This document shows positions 1 through 14,846 of a stretch of DNA of 64,000 nucleotides, piece by piece. Source of the DNA: Polyodon spathula (Eukaryota > Chordata > Actinopteri > Acipenseriformes > Polyodontidae). The notes beneath the pieces are model-generated. The model was given only the letters and a program-made list of their open reading frames with translations, was not told the DNA's origin and ran no database searches. Within the stretch, counting starts at the first letter, position 1. Every line of letters starts with the position of its first letter. The stretch spans positions 13,055,193-13,119,192 of the forward strand of contig NC_054534.1 of assembly GCF_017654505.1 (NCBI RefSeq). Reading direction: 5' to 3'. Position numbers and translations under genes: made by a program.

Positions 1-157
1 ATCTGCCAGTGTTAAAGTGAAGCACCACAATCTGCCAGTGTTAAAGTGAAGCACCACAAACAATCTGCCAGTGTTAAAGTGAAGCACCAGAAACAATCTG
101 CCAGTGTTAAAGTGAAGCACCACAATCTGCCAGTGTTAAAGTGAAGCACTACAAACA
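1..157. repeat. Minisatellite, five visible copies, cut by the window edge
   Basis: Five tandem units begin with ATCTGCCAGTGTTAAAGTGA at 1, 30, 63, 96 and 125. Unit length alternates between 29 and 33 bp (29, 33, 33, 29, 33) because some copies carry an extra AAAC-type tail. Copies are nearly identical, so the array is young or homogenised. It probably extends left of the window. There are no unique spacers, so it is not a CRISPR array. Confidence 0.9.
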
Positions 158-2012
<1,855 letters not shown>

Positions 2013-5000
2013 ATCTAGGTATCATTTTAAAATTAACTATCGCTAGCTGCTCTTCTAACCCTTTTGATACAATAGCAACCCACTTATTTTTCCCCCCTGC
2101 AGTACATAGGCTGAAGTATAGTACTAATGTCTTTATGTAGTTTTAAAAAAAAAGAAGCAACAGAATTTTTTTTACACATTATTAGGCCATATTAAACGTG
2201 GGCCATATGTTTGCACCCGGTATAAACAAATTTTGTTTGGGGGGGGGGGGGGGGGGGGGGGGGGGGTTTACAATTACATTTAATTTACATTAAAAAAAAA
2301 AAATCCTGTGTCAAAATGTTTAAAAGTCAAAGTTCCACTTTTCTACAGTCATTTTACAGTGACCAAGCAGTTTTTATTTATTTTTTTATTTTGCAAAATA
2401 CAATATTTGTGTTTTTATGTTAGAAAACCAGTTATGCTTTGCCAGTGTAAAACTTATTATCAAAATGAAACCCTAACGTAAAGTTCAAAGCATATTATTT
2501 TCTATCAATACTTAACTTCTCAATGTATGCAGTGCTCACACAGACCATGCATTATGCCTCACACAGATAGTTCAGTGCAGCTTCCTGCTCATTGGATCAT
2601 GAACGATAATTAAGATTATCGATAATAAATCTGTCAACACAATCAAATTATCGCTGCAAAAAAAATATCGCTATTATTGATTATTGTTACAACCCTACTG
2701 CACACCCTGTCTTGTGTTATAGCTTAGACATAATATGCATATTAGTTTTGAAACATCTTTTTTTTTTTTTTTTTTTTTTTATCCTGTGTGTATTGTTACC
2801 ATATTAAAAAGTTATCTTCATTTCAAGCCCTACTGTTTTTGGAAACACTGGATAATATTAAGAGCAATCATGCAACATGGCTCTAGAGAATACATTAAAG
2901 ATATGAAGGTCAGATGCCAACATGAAAATCAAAGCTATTTAAATACACCATAGCATGTACTGTATATTTTATAGCCTAAAGCTATGCATGACCCTGCATG
3001 TGTCATGTAGAAGTTATGTGCTGCACACTTTGTATTTTGTATGGAAAGTAGAGACATATACTCTTGTTAAACAGTGTTCAAGCGTCTCCTCCTAATTTCC
3101 TCCTTCAGTGATTCAAAACTTGAAAAAAAATCATGCAGGGACCTCATCAGACATTTTTAATTTACAATGCTCTGTAGCATCACAGCAAACTGAGCATAAA
3201 ATATTTTTGAAGGTACAGTGTGCAGTACATCAGCATTTTGGAAGAAAAACAGATTTAGAAGTAGGATACAATTTCTAATTAACTTAACTACCATTCACAG
3301 GGGTTGAGCAAATTTGAAACATTATACTGAAGAAGGCATTAGTGGAAACATCTGTCTTGCCTTTTAAGTTTTACCTTACAAATGAGATCGCCATTAAGAT
3401 TACATAAGACTGTTATCTCCTTGTGCACTTGAAGTGTCCTGTAGTTATCACCTAATTATGGAGTGGTATCTATTCACTTATATTGGGATTTCAAGTCTGT
3501 TATCCTGCTATACAGTTTTTTAAAAAAAGGTCACAAAGGCTCCCAATTATGATGTATACTGTCACTGAATGACTGTCATCAAAACTGTTCCAGGACCACC
3601 AATATGGAAACAGCTTTAACAAGAAAATGCATGGAGTGTACAGTACTGGGAGACAACTGTCTCCCACACTGACACAAAAACTTTGACCCACATTGGATTT
3701 GATCCATTCAGAAGATTGTCCTTGTCGTTTTCATGGAAAAGACTGCAAATCTAATACATTTTGATATGCTGTAGGAAGAGGTACTGAACAAACCACATAG
3801 TGGTTCCAAAGCCAGCATATTAAAACTTGTATGAAAGGATCAATCCCCTGAAGGAGTGATTTATTTATTTATTTATTTATTTTTGAGCAGAGCAGCACAT
3901 AAACAATCCATTACAGCGGGCAGCACTACTTGGAAGAATTCTATAAAAAGAATGCTGGACGGTAGCAACGTTGCAGGTATATTAATCATGTCAAGTTTCA
4001 AACCACAAGAAGCACTTCCAATGTTTGAAACACTGGACATCTCCAAACACCAGTAGAAGAGGTATCTTACATTCAGAATGAGGCACAGCACTATCAACAC
4101 TAATTATTAATATGAGAGTGCAGCTCAAGGGGGGTTGCATGACTGCTAATGCAGTCCTTTCATTTTGTAGAGGTGTCCCTCTAGAGTAGTGGTCCTCAAA
4201 GTAAGGTCAAAGGCAAGATATTTTTTCTCAACTGACATGTATTTATTAAAAAATGTAAAACAAAATGACACTAAAATACAGAGTTATCAAATGCAACAAC
4301 AGAAGAGATTGAGAGCACAGAGCAGTAGATTGTAATGACTACTACAACAATACTGTAGTGTTACAGATTATATCAACTGCTGCTGCGGGACCAAAATCTG
4401 GTCTCGCAGGCACAACTCTGCCTACAGGCATCACAAATCGATATGTTGACCGCCAACAAATGGAAAGACAGATGCTTTAAACCATCCTGAACATGTGCTG
4501 TGTCTGTGTTTGAGTGTAGTGTGCAAATGAGTGCCTCCACTATTATAGAACTCCAATGCTGAGGATATTCATTCCCTGCGGGGTCAACAACCCTGGTATA
4601 CTTCAATTCCATCCACTAAACCAATTGCAAACCAGTCTATCAGCCCTCCTATTCAGCATAACTGCTTTTTCTGTAATCTGGCATTGCATGTGTTTCTTAC
4701 CGTGCCACCTCAATGAGTATGGAAACAACATCTCAAATGAATTGTCATGTTTTATCAGGAGCCTTTTCATTAGAGATGCCAGGCCTAAAAAGGAAAAAGC
4801 TAAATATATCAAATTACCTTCGCATTGCATCAATTTAGAATTACATTATCTGGTCTGGTGTTTTCTGGGGTTTGTACTACCAACACAAGCCACTTTGGCA
4901 GCTCTATATAATTTCCATATAATCTAAGAAACAAAATAGGAAAGAAACCAATTTATTTTGCAATAACAGTGTATTTTTCTGTAACAGCAAAACACTTACC

Positions 5001-5461
5001 TGATTTAATAACATTTGCAGCGCGTATCACAGCCAAAGTAAATGTTTTTCAGGCACCCTATTTACTTAAATCTATTAATATAAGTACACATAAAAGGCAT
5101 TCTAGACATATATTAGGATAGCTGTAGACCAAAGATGTTGCTGGCTTTCAGACTACATACAGGCTTTATCATAAAAGTGTTGCATAATTTCACGAGACAT
5201 CTAGAGTAGGAATCCTGTTTTTTAGCTTTGTATATTCAATATAAAGTTGCAAAATATAAAAGTTTTCCTGGCATAAAATTTGATATCACTAAAATATATA
5301 GTACAATAAAAATATATAACTTTTGAGAACTTTTGGGCAAAAGCCCTTGAGATGTTTAAAAAGAAGTTTATAAATGAATACTGTGTGTTATATTCAAAAT
5401 AAAAACAAGTATTGTAAAAGGTGGTTCTAGTGTTAATAAAATGTAACTTATTGATGTTCCA

Positions 5462-5464
<3 letters not shown>
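2013..5464. other. Gene-free AT-rich stretch
   Basis: No supported exon. It contains a G homopolymer at 2239-2266, a T run near 2759-2780 and a possible hAT end at about 2585-2697, where palindromic TTATCGATAA-type motifs precede a TTGTTACAACCCTA-like terminus. The open frames here have no splice sites or family similarity that I can recognise. Confidence 0.5.
2239..2266. repeat. Poly-G homopolymer (28 nt)
   Basis: An uninterrupted run of G. Its length may be affected by sequencing or assembly error. Confidence 0.9.

Positions 5465-5547
<83 letters not shown>
5465..5547. repeat. (CA)n microsatellite
   Basis: About 83 bp of nearly perfect CA dinucleotide repeat. Confidence 0.97.
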
Positions 5548-5549
<2 letters not shown>

Positions 5550-5639
5550 TATAAATTCTAAGCAGTAAAACTTGTAGAAATTATGTTTGCATGTGTGTGA
5601 TGGAAAGGTAACCAGACAAACAAGTAGCTAATGTGTGGT

Positions 5640-6245
5640 TGTCACAAAGACGGCTGTAGTGGTTCACGTCAGAACAGAACCTAACACAGAATAAACAGAG
5701 AGACATGGATTTTCGGTGAAGCTGAGCACTTGCTTGCACTCAGTATTTAATAAATGAACAAACAGAAAATAAAAGGTTGTAAGATAAATAAAACACAGGA
5801 CACGGCACTTCAGCCAAAATAAAGAGACAAACAAAATGGACTACAGAGACAAACACAGTGAGCTGATATTTTAACTTTAACTATTCTTATTACCTCTGTC
5901 TCCAATCCCATTCTCCACTCACCGAGCACACAACCCCGAGTGAGTGAAAACATGCTGCTTTTATGCAGCTGTACCGAGACTCGATTGCTAATCAATCATT
6001 CAACTGGAGTCTTGCTACAACTGCACGTGAATTAATTCCCTGTGCTCACATATTATTACGTTTCACCTGCACGTGAAGTGCTGTGAAATCCTCGTTCCTA
6101 AATACAAATATACATTTTAAACACTTGTGCGCATACCCCATATTACATCCCATGTACCAATGACTATACACCAACATTAACACACTACATGCAACATACA
6201 ACACAGAAATACACACAGGGGTGGGCAACATTGCCACGGTGGTAT
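5640..6245. repeat. Possible unclassified interspersed repeat
   Basis: This stretch has a different composition from its flanks: fewer homopolymers, several CACGTGAA motifs (for example near 6024 and 6070) and many ACAAAC/AATAAA-rich runs. That looks like a transposon long terminal region more than unique DNA. I could not define termini or a coding domain. Confidence 0.25.
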
Positions 6246-6349
6246 AATTCAGATTGTGTGCAGCAACACAATTCTACAATTAGTTGAATTGCCTCTGTCA
6301 TTGTACAATATTAGTGGTTCTCATGATTTCAGAATAAAAATACCTGTCT

Positions 6350-7374
6350 CTGTGAGGTTCCTTGGTCAGGTAGTGAATTTCAAGAAAAGACTCAAACATG
6401 AAGACCAAGGAGCTTTCAAAGCAAGTCAGGGATAAAGTATTGAAAAGCACAGATCAGAAGGGTACAAAACAATACCAAAGTCTCGGAATATCCCTGTGAG
6501 CACAGTCTACTTAATCATAAAGAAATTGAAGGTGCATTATACCACCCAGACACTGCCTAGATCAGGGTGTCCCTTCAAACTGAGCAGTCGGGCAAGGAGG
6601 AAACTGGTGAGGGATGCCACTGTGAGGCCAATGGCAACTTTGAAAGAGCTACAGAGTTAAATGGCTGAGATGAGAGAAAATGTGCATCAGTCAACAATAT
6701 CCAGAATACTTCACAAAAGTAGCCTGTATGGCAGGCTGGCAAGAAGGAAGCCATTGCTAAAAATAAGCCATCTCAAAGCCTGCATGGAGTTTGCAACAAA
6801 GCACCTGAGTGATCCTGCAAAAATGTGGCATTGGAACTTTTTGGTCTAAATGCCAAGTGTCCCATCTCCCAGTCAACACCATCCCTATAGTCAAGCATGG
6901 TGATGGCAGCATCATGATATAGGGATGATTCTCCTCAGCAGGGACTGGAAAGCTTGTTAGAATTTAAGGAAAAAATGCATGGAGCAAAGTACAGGCAAAT
7001 ACTAGAGGAAAACCTGTTTCAGTCTGCTAAAGACTTAAAAGTGGGGTGGAAATTTACCTTTCAGCAGCACAATGATCCAAAGCACAAGTCAAAGCTACAC
7101 TGGAGTGGCTTAAGAATAAGAGAGTGACTGTCCTTGAGTGGCCCAGTCCTGACTTGAATCCTATTGTGAATCTGTGAAAAAACTTGAAAATTGCTGTCCA
7201 TAAGCGATCCCCAAAAAACTTGAGAAAGCTTGAGCAAATCTGCCAAGAAGAATGGGCACAAATTGCACCAAGCCGGTATGCAAAGTTGGTAGAGATTTAC
7301 CCAAAAAGACTTGCGGCTGTAATTGCTGGCAAAAATGCTTCCACCATATATTGAGTGTCAAGGAAATTCATGGT
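6350..7374 (+). mobile_element. Degenerate Tc1-like transposon, transposase pseudogene
   Basis: Broken transposase of the Tc1/mariner family (DDE cut-and-paste DNA transposase). The start is recognisable at about 6400 (MKTKELSKQVRDK-like), followed by the helix-turn-helix region (VHQSTISRIL, then LARRKPLLK) and the C-terminal end (YPKRLAAVIAG, stop near 7354). The reading frame is interrupted many times. Two catalytic positions look changed: the expected QQDND motif reads QQHND (near 7065) and the NPIEN motif reads NPIVN (near 7161). Inverted terminal repeats were not clearly found. It is related to, but more decayed than, the element at 44,600. It cannot encode an active transposase. Confidence 0.9.
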
Positions 7375-9300
7375 TAAATTCATTTTAATATAAACATTAT
7401 TGAGAAATTTAATTTAGTGATGATTGGGTTTTTAACACCGATTCCAGAACATTCTTAAACAGATCTACTTCAAAGCGTTTTGATTAGACCAAGGCATAGG
7501 CCACAAACTGAGTTAACTCTTTGAAGCTTGCCTTCCAAAATGTTATCTGATTGTCTGGCCTCCTAAGGTGTCATAAAACTTACCAAGCAAGCTATTGTAC
7601 CATTATTGTGTTAAGTTGCATAAAATGCTTTAAGCATCATTTTCAATTGCATAACTTGTGGACACAAGTTCAATAGTTATTTTAAGTTTATTGTTTTTTA
7701 ATTGTTTAGTTTATTGTGTTTTAAATTAAATTATAAACTAATAACTATTTTTAAATATTATCCTTTGATTGTATTATGATGTTTTATATGCTAGTAAATG
7801 TAATTTTGTATAGAGAATGAAATTTCTTTAATGTAACTAAGGTGAATAGGAGGTTTAAATGAGAAATGTAAAATCTTTTAATAACGAAATAGGTGAATAC
7901 ATTCAATTTCTAACACATCCTTTTTGTGTGACATGCAACTGTCTATCAGATACTGTGAACCAATGGAAGGCCCGACAAGGACTTGTTTATTGTACAAGGG
8001 AACAGCTATACATTGTGTTATTTAAACACAAAACAAGGATTTTCTTTCTTTCTGGATTCTCTCTGATTTCTTTCTTTTCTCAAAACATCTCATCGCTCTC
8101 AACTCATCAAACTCCAAAGTTCATCAACAAAGACACTATGATGTAATCTTCAAAGCTGTCTGAGAGAAGATGGGCTCCCTCCGGAATGATGAAAGCTTTT
8201 GCCTACAACCTTCACGGAGGTGCTGCTCTGCGCTGCTGCAAAACTAACTCCCACAGAGTGGACGACCGTGTTAAGAAGACTTTGTTTTAAACATCACACC
8301 AACAGAAGAAGTATTACACTTACATTGTGCGTTTACAGATAACTGAACCAAAGCCATGCTTGATATCGTCACAGTACGTAATGTGCGTTTATTCAACTAG
8401 ATGCTGAACATTGTACATGCGTACTTAGCCACCTGGAAGCTAGAGCATGTATATGTAATGCATGACTCAACCAAACAGTGCATGATGAACTATTAAGACT
8501 GCTTCACCAATGCAGAACTCTATGACCAGACAGCACATCAAGGATTCATTATGAACATTTAACAATGCATATCTTTTCCTTCAATGTTTTATTTTGTTTA
8601 TTCTTTATACATATGTTTCTTTTTTAACTATGAAGCCTAACCTTTATTCTTCTTCCTTTGAATATGAACACATGTAATAATAATTTGGATTGTTAGGTTT
8701 CTTTTTGTCTTATAACAAATACACATTTATGATTGATTTGAAATAATTAAACATACATAATGTTAATTGTTAATTTCTTTTCATCATGAATCTATGGATA
8801 CTTATGCCAGAATCACTAGTTCTTATTGAAGTATTGTGTTTATTATAGTTAATTACATTATGGGCTATAAAGGGTATTTCTTTATTGGTAAAGGACACAG
8901 TTGTGACATAAAGTTGTGATACTGTAGCTATGGGTAACAGAGGTGGTTGGACTGCACCACTGCACATATTAAACCACGTTGAATTATTCAATGTAATTTA
9001 TACAAGAGTCTACAAAATATAGATATTTTACAAAAAAGACATAACATACAATGCAGTACTGTTGGCAAACAATTTTATAATTATTCATACTTAAACTGCT
9101 GTGGTTAATATGAATAAGCAAGCCGATACGAAGTGGAACATGAATAAGATTGCAGCCAATAATCTTTTTTTAAAAAAATGCAGTAAATGCAGTGTATTCG
9201 CTTATTAAAATATATGGAAATGACCATCCCTATTTTCTATAGGTATGTGGGTAAATTATAAAAGAAAAGAAAAGATAAGGGAGTTTTAGAGGAAAAGATA
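7375..9300. other. Gene-free stretch
   Basis: AT-rich DNA without recognisable exons. A somewhat less AT-rich block at about 8150-8290 has no long open frame. The 95-codon frame at 7859-8146 has no family similarity or splice support that I can see. Confidence 0.5.
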
Positions 9301-9907
9301 CTGAGCATCAAAAGAAGCTTATCACTTATATTTGGATAAAATTCACTAGATGTGATCGAAAAATGACAAACTGTTTTAGAGCAGGTGCAGTGACTTTTTA
9401 TTATGCTGACTAACAAATGACATCACAAAGATGCTGCAAAATGATCTGTCGATCTTGGGAAGGTGTTGTGACTGCCATTGACAGGGTGTCTGGTTAAACC
9501 ATCTCGCCAGGTTTGAAATTGCTGGCTGTGAGCACCCAAGACAGTGAGCCGCAGTACGCTGCCATAGTCCAGCCTCCAACATGTCAATTGCACAAAGGCG
9601 CTGCTCTCTTGAAAGATGTGGCATAGTGTTGTTTTTTTCTGTGATTTTTTTTTTATTGCTTTTACTCATGCTTGCAGTTCAACAGCTGAAATCACTCCAT
9701 ATCCAGTGTCCAATCAATTGTCTCACTAATTAGGTGATTAAGTGCATATGCTTCAGTCATAGTCACTCAAGTTTGTTATGATCAAGGATGAATGACCGAG
9801 TGATTAAAAAGAAACCAAAAACCTTCTGTCAATGTCCATTATTTATATACCTTTTTTTCCCCAAAATAAATGTGTTATAATAGTGATAAGTTTCTTTTGA
9901 TGCTCGG
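9301..9907 (-). mobile_element. 607-bp non-autonomous Tc1-like element with TA duplication
   Basis: Both ends carry inverted repeats of about 28 bp (CTGAGCATCAAAAGAAGCTT at the left; the reverse complement of the right end begins CCGAGCATCAAAAGAAACTT). Both are flanked by TA (9299-9300 and 9908-9909), the Tc1/mariner target. The interior retains only the N-terminal helix-turn-helix part of a transposase on the minus strand (9376-9669; LSREQRLCAIDMLEAG, then a second helix around CSQPAISNLARW). The catalytic DDE core is absent, so any mobility would need a transposase supplied in trans. Confidence 0.88.
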
Positions 9908-10429
9908 TATAAATAAAATCCTGTAGCAAATTCTATGTGCATAATAATAATACAACAGGGACCTGGGCAAGGTGAGCATTACAAGACTGCTGGTTATTAA
10001 GTGTTTTTTTTTCTGTACAATATCAGCCAGCTTTGTCAATGCCTTTCCGAATGAACTTCAGTAGTAACACGAACACTTAACATTTCATGTCTGCTTAGTG
10101 GTCATCAAGACGGAGGAGAAACAAATCCCTGCAGCTACAATTTACGAATAGGTATTAGATGGAAAACAAAGGGCAATGCAGCAGTACCCCCAGAAACAGC
10201 AGGCAAAGCTATCTGAGTCGAAAAGCCACCCTGAAGGAATGATTTTTAATTAACACTCTCTTACTTTGTCGCTTCTTGCTGGAGAGGTCGTTCAAATGCA
10301 GCACATGCCTCCTGAGCAAAGCAGTGTTTGGAAAGGCCATGTTGCCTAGTAAGGAACAACTATCAGCCAGTCTTCATTCTCAATCACAACTTGCTCCTGA
10401 GATTACAAGAAAATCACTATCAAATATAC

Positions 10430-10433
<4 letters not shown>

Positions 10434-10467
<34 letters not shown>
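10434..10467. repeat. Poly-A run
   Basis: About 34 consecutive A. No LINE or SINE body could be recognised directly upstream, so it is listed only as a simple repeat. Confidence 0.9.
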
Positions 10468-10471
<4 letters not shown>

Positions 10472-11261
10472 CAGAGAATACTTGCCAACTACAGAAAATA
10501 TTGGGTTATTATTTGTAGTGAGGGTTAGTTGTCATCCAAGAACATAAACAAAGTTATTACAAATATGAGCAAACAGTAGGGCTGTCAGTGTAATTTGTGC
10601 CACATACAATAAAGTCTCATACAAGTCATACAAGACATACAAGTCTCTCTTGTAAAACAACTTGGGACCACAATATACAGTATATCAAAGTTGTTGTGCC
10701 ATCCAGGTACATGAAAATAACTTGTACAAACACCTTTCGAATTTCATTTCGTCAGTAAAACAGAAATATTGGGAAGACTTTTGAATAATATATTTATTTT
10801 TAATGTTTTATTTCTTGACTGTTGACTGTGCTTGTTGTAGCAAGAGTGATAAATGGCAGCAGTTTGTTTTAATATGCTTTAATAAACATTACAGGCAGTT
10901 TAGAAACTCCAAATATGACTTAGTGCGCACATGTTATGCACATTCCTCACGCTATAGGAAGTGTGCAGCCAAAACATGGTCTGCCTAAAAAGGGTGGATA
11001 ATTCGCCTTTTCACTCAAAAAGTCACTCAAATTGAATGTTTTTTTTTTTTTTTTTTTTTGCATGGCAACAACTTTAAAAAGTGTACCATATGTTCATAAG
11101 ACTTCAACAGTGAAGATCCAGTTTTTGATGTAACCTTGTGCAATTTTCTATTACACATAAAGGCCGTACCATGCAATTCTTTATTAACAACTGAGATCTG
11201 CTGAAAGCAGCCCTGGAAAACTTCTGTGACCAAATAGAAAAAAAACTTCATTCAGTATGTT

Positions 11262-11266
<5 letters not shown>

Positions 11267-11314
<48 letters not shown>
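11267..11314. repeat. (GT)n microsatellite
   Basis: About 48 bp of GT dinucleotide repeat following a short T run. Confidence 0.95.
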
Positions 11315-11317
<3 letters not shown>

Positions 11318-11676
11318 ATTGTGAAACCATTTATTCAACTTACTGACATATAACATTATAGCACTTTATAATTCAGCTGTTTCATAAGCAAAGTGTTATC
11401 CTTGATTGCTTTAAGCTTAAAGTTTTTGGTATCTTAGCAACAAGATAAAATGCAATTCAGGTTGGTTCCACGAATGGGTTCAAAAAGGCAAATAGGGGGC
11501 GCAATATTAGCTTGCTGCAAAACTTACAGAATTATTTTTTACAAAAATGCATGGGTGGATTAGCATCTACAGAGGAATTTGTTGAACTTATATGGGCTAT
11601 TGGCATACTGGATTTCCAATAACAAAGAAATGTAACAACATTCTACTGGCGAAAGCCTTGCACTGTCCCTGTCCCA

Positions 11677-11679
<3 letters not shown>

Positions 11680-11721
<42 letters not shown>

Positions 11722-11743
11722 AATTAGAATAATAATAATAATT
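11680..11743. repeat. (ATT)n followed by (AAT)n, self-complementary
   Basis: About 13 ATT triplets are followed by about five AAT triplets, so the two halves can pair as a hairpin. Confidence 0.9.
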
Positions 11744-11960
11744 GGGTATTACAAGTGTTCATCCCATCGGATATTTACTACATGATAAAAATGTTTTTTA
11801 CTAACATTTTGTGATTGGATATTTTTTACAATCATTAACCTGAATGTAGTAACATTTTAGCTCTGTTTTGTAAAATCGAGACCAACATCTGATGGTATTC
11901 TAGTCTGTAGGACAACCTTGTATAGATTATACTTTATACAGATTATAATATGACATATAC

Positions 11961-11990
11961 ATACACATATATATATATATATTATATATG

Positions 11991-12025
<35 letters not shown>

Positions 12026-12040
12026 TATAATATATATAAA
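11961..12040. repeat. Interrupted (AT)n tract
   Basis: TA/AT dinucleotides with several ATTATA interruptions. Confidence 0.92.
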
Positions 12041-14768
12041 TGATTTGCAAATAATGCAGGAAAGCATTCTCTTATGGAATATTAGTGTTTTTTTGGTATC
12101 TGTGTAATGTCTGAGTTTTTATTTTTTTTAATTTGCTTTTTTCTTTTCTTTTTTTGGTGGCCAAATGAGACAGGGTACACTTGCGGTTCTTCAACACAAC
12201 CTGAAAAGTTCTTGTAACCCCAGTTTAAGAAAGTTGAACAGTACCAGTCGTCACGCCAGGCAACATGAAACACCAACAGAAACATTTAAATATACCCTCC
12301 CATATAATATTATTAATTAGGTCATTTTAATTTTGAAGGAAAATTTCTCTCCATAAAAGAAAACTACACTCAAACTTAAATTTCCCTGAAAGGCACTACA
12401 AAATAGCATGACAAAAAGGTGAGACTTATTTTTATTTTTGCATGTAAACTAAGCCATGGAATAAATAAAATAACATATGGGACAGAATACATTCTTATCA
12501 CACAATAATATTGTTGGTTTTGAGCTGTAATGCACTCATGGTGGCGCCACTTACTGCCCAAAACCAACTTCAGGTTTCAGTGTGGAATTTAAGCTTGTAT
12601 GGCTGCAGCTAAAACTAAAACTAAAACTAAACTGTGTACGTTTTCATTATAGTAACAAATCACAAGAAAGTCACAGATTTTGCAAATCTCAAGAAAGTGG
12701 TTCTGAAAATACAGCTAAAAATGACATAAGTCATAGATATGAGAATTTATGCTAATGCATGTCTCATTACAATTGGACAACTAGTTCTATAAATGGAAAA
12801 AATGTCAGTGACATACAGTACATATAAATGTCTCTATTGTCCCCATTGGCAAGTAATTAAAGAAACCAAATTCAAGACAAATAAAACAAATAAATAAGAC
12901 AAATAAAACATATTTATTGCTACCACTAAAAGTGAAAATGATAGTGGTTTAAAAAAGATTTCTAATTTGAAAACGAGATGTGTGTACGCTGCAACGTCTC
13001 ACCCTTTTTTTTTTTATGGCATGATCATTTCAAGGAACTGCTCAGAAAAAAAAATGACCAACCAACAACGATCATCATGAGTATTTGCTGTCAGTGCTTT
13101 TCCTGACATTTTACCATTAGAAATGTTTAATTTAAATAAATAAATAGATAAATAAAATGAAAGATCCTTGAATGTCATCTATCAATCTTTCTTGCTACTA
13201 GACAAAACCGCTTGTGAGCAATCTGTATTGGTGTGAGTGGGGGGTGTTAGCTCTCACCTAAGAGCAGTGCCAAGCCGTACAAGCTACTATTTATTACAAA
13301 TCTGAAAACTGTTATGACATGCAATTAAAAGCATTAGCATATTATTTAAGTTAGTCTGCGTTCTTTGATGAAATGAACTCAATCTGACCATCTGGAAGGC
13401 CTCCAAGTGAACTAGTTTCTTCAAACATGGCAATCTGACCAAATATCAGCCTGCTTTAAACTCCCTAGATTTATGTATACATTTCAATCACCAACTGGAA
13501 AGAAAACAACCACTTTAAGCAGAAGATGCATAACAATGGGGGTGGTATGTAAACCAAAGAAACCGATGTTCTGTTCTTAATACAACATTAAAACGAACCT
13601 TCAAACAATAAAGTATTAAGGGCATTTCTAGTCTAAGCTACAAATTAGATGTATGAGAGGCAATAAAAAAAAAAATGGAATAAAACTGATTAAGTCGTGT
13701 CAGCCACTAAAACAGACACTTGTAAAAATGCTACCAGACCTTCTAACTAAATGTGGCTGTGTGGCTTTGAAGAGAATGGGAGTGTGGGTCAGATATATTG
13801 TTGATTACCAAATCCACAGTAAGAACAATTCTACAGAAACACACATTTCACTTCCACATAAACATTTTCATTTCACATATCTTCTGGACAGGTGCAGGAA
13901 CAACAACAATTTCATCGTCACTTCAATCTCCATCAATTACACAGACGTTAGATGTAAAACAAGTTAAAAGCCCACTTTCATTTTACCTGAGTACGATTGC
14001 TGATGATGATATTTAGGTCTTCATCTGTTTTATGTTCAACAAAACAATCAAAAACTTTACTATCTGTTCCTGGTTCACATTCCTTTGCTTTTTGCATTTT
14101 TAGTTTTCTAAAGCCACTTTCGTGTTCTAAATCTAAAGCATAGTCCTTCGTTACTACCTTCACTTACATCATAAACTTTTGTCTGTGTAAGTCTGATTTT
14201 AAACTCAAACTCCAAGGAACTCATGGCAAAATTCCCACAATATGAGAGACAAATATTTTAACTGTTTGAACTAAGAGGAACAAAAAAGCAAAGACCACAT
14301 TCCATTACCAAATTAACAATCAATTAGGAAGAAATTTTTAAATGGTATAAAGAACTGAAAACATTGAATCGGTAAGAAAATAATCAACAAATGAATTAGT
14401 TTTACAGAGTCTTTTATCGTTGTTTATCCATTATTTAGTTTTCATGTGTTATTCATGTGTCCTAGAATGTGAATGTGCTGAATTTATTCATGTATAATTA
14501 CTGTAGTCATTAAGGCCTTTTAAAAGTTTAACAAAAGAATGGCAAAGCCCTGAAAAGCATGGTACCTCACATATGCATATAGTAAAGCATTGTAAAAAAA
14601 TCTGGTTAACCATAGTAAAGGACAGACAATGTGTGATATAGAAAAGCATGGGGTATTGCAAATGTATTGTTCAAATGTACTTTAGTAAACTTTTATATTG
14701 GCATTTTCTGATTTGTGTTTTTGTTGTTTGCAATTGGCAAAGTTGTCTTTAAAATTCATGTTTCTGGC

Positions 14769-14769
<1 letters not shown>

Positions 14770-14845
<76 letters not shown>
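14770..14845. repeat. (ATT)n microsatellite
   Basis: About 25 perfect ATT triplets. The poly-leucine reading frame across it is a repeat artefact. Confidence 0.97.

Positions 14846-14846
<1 letters not shown>

Noticed and set aside
1..157. Short repeats that might suggest a CRISPR array
   Set aside because: The units are directly adjacent with no variable spacers, and the window is vertebrate DNA.
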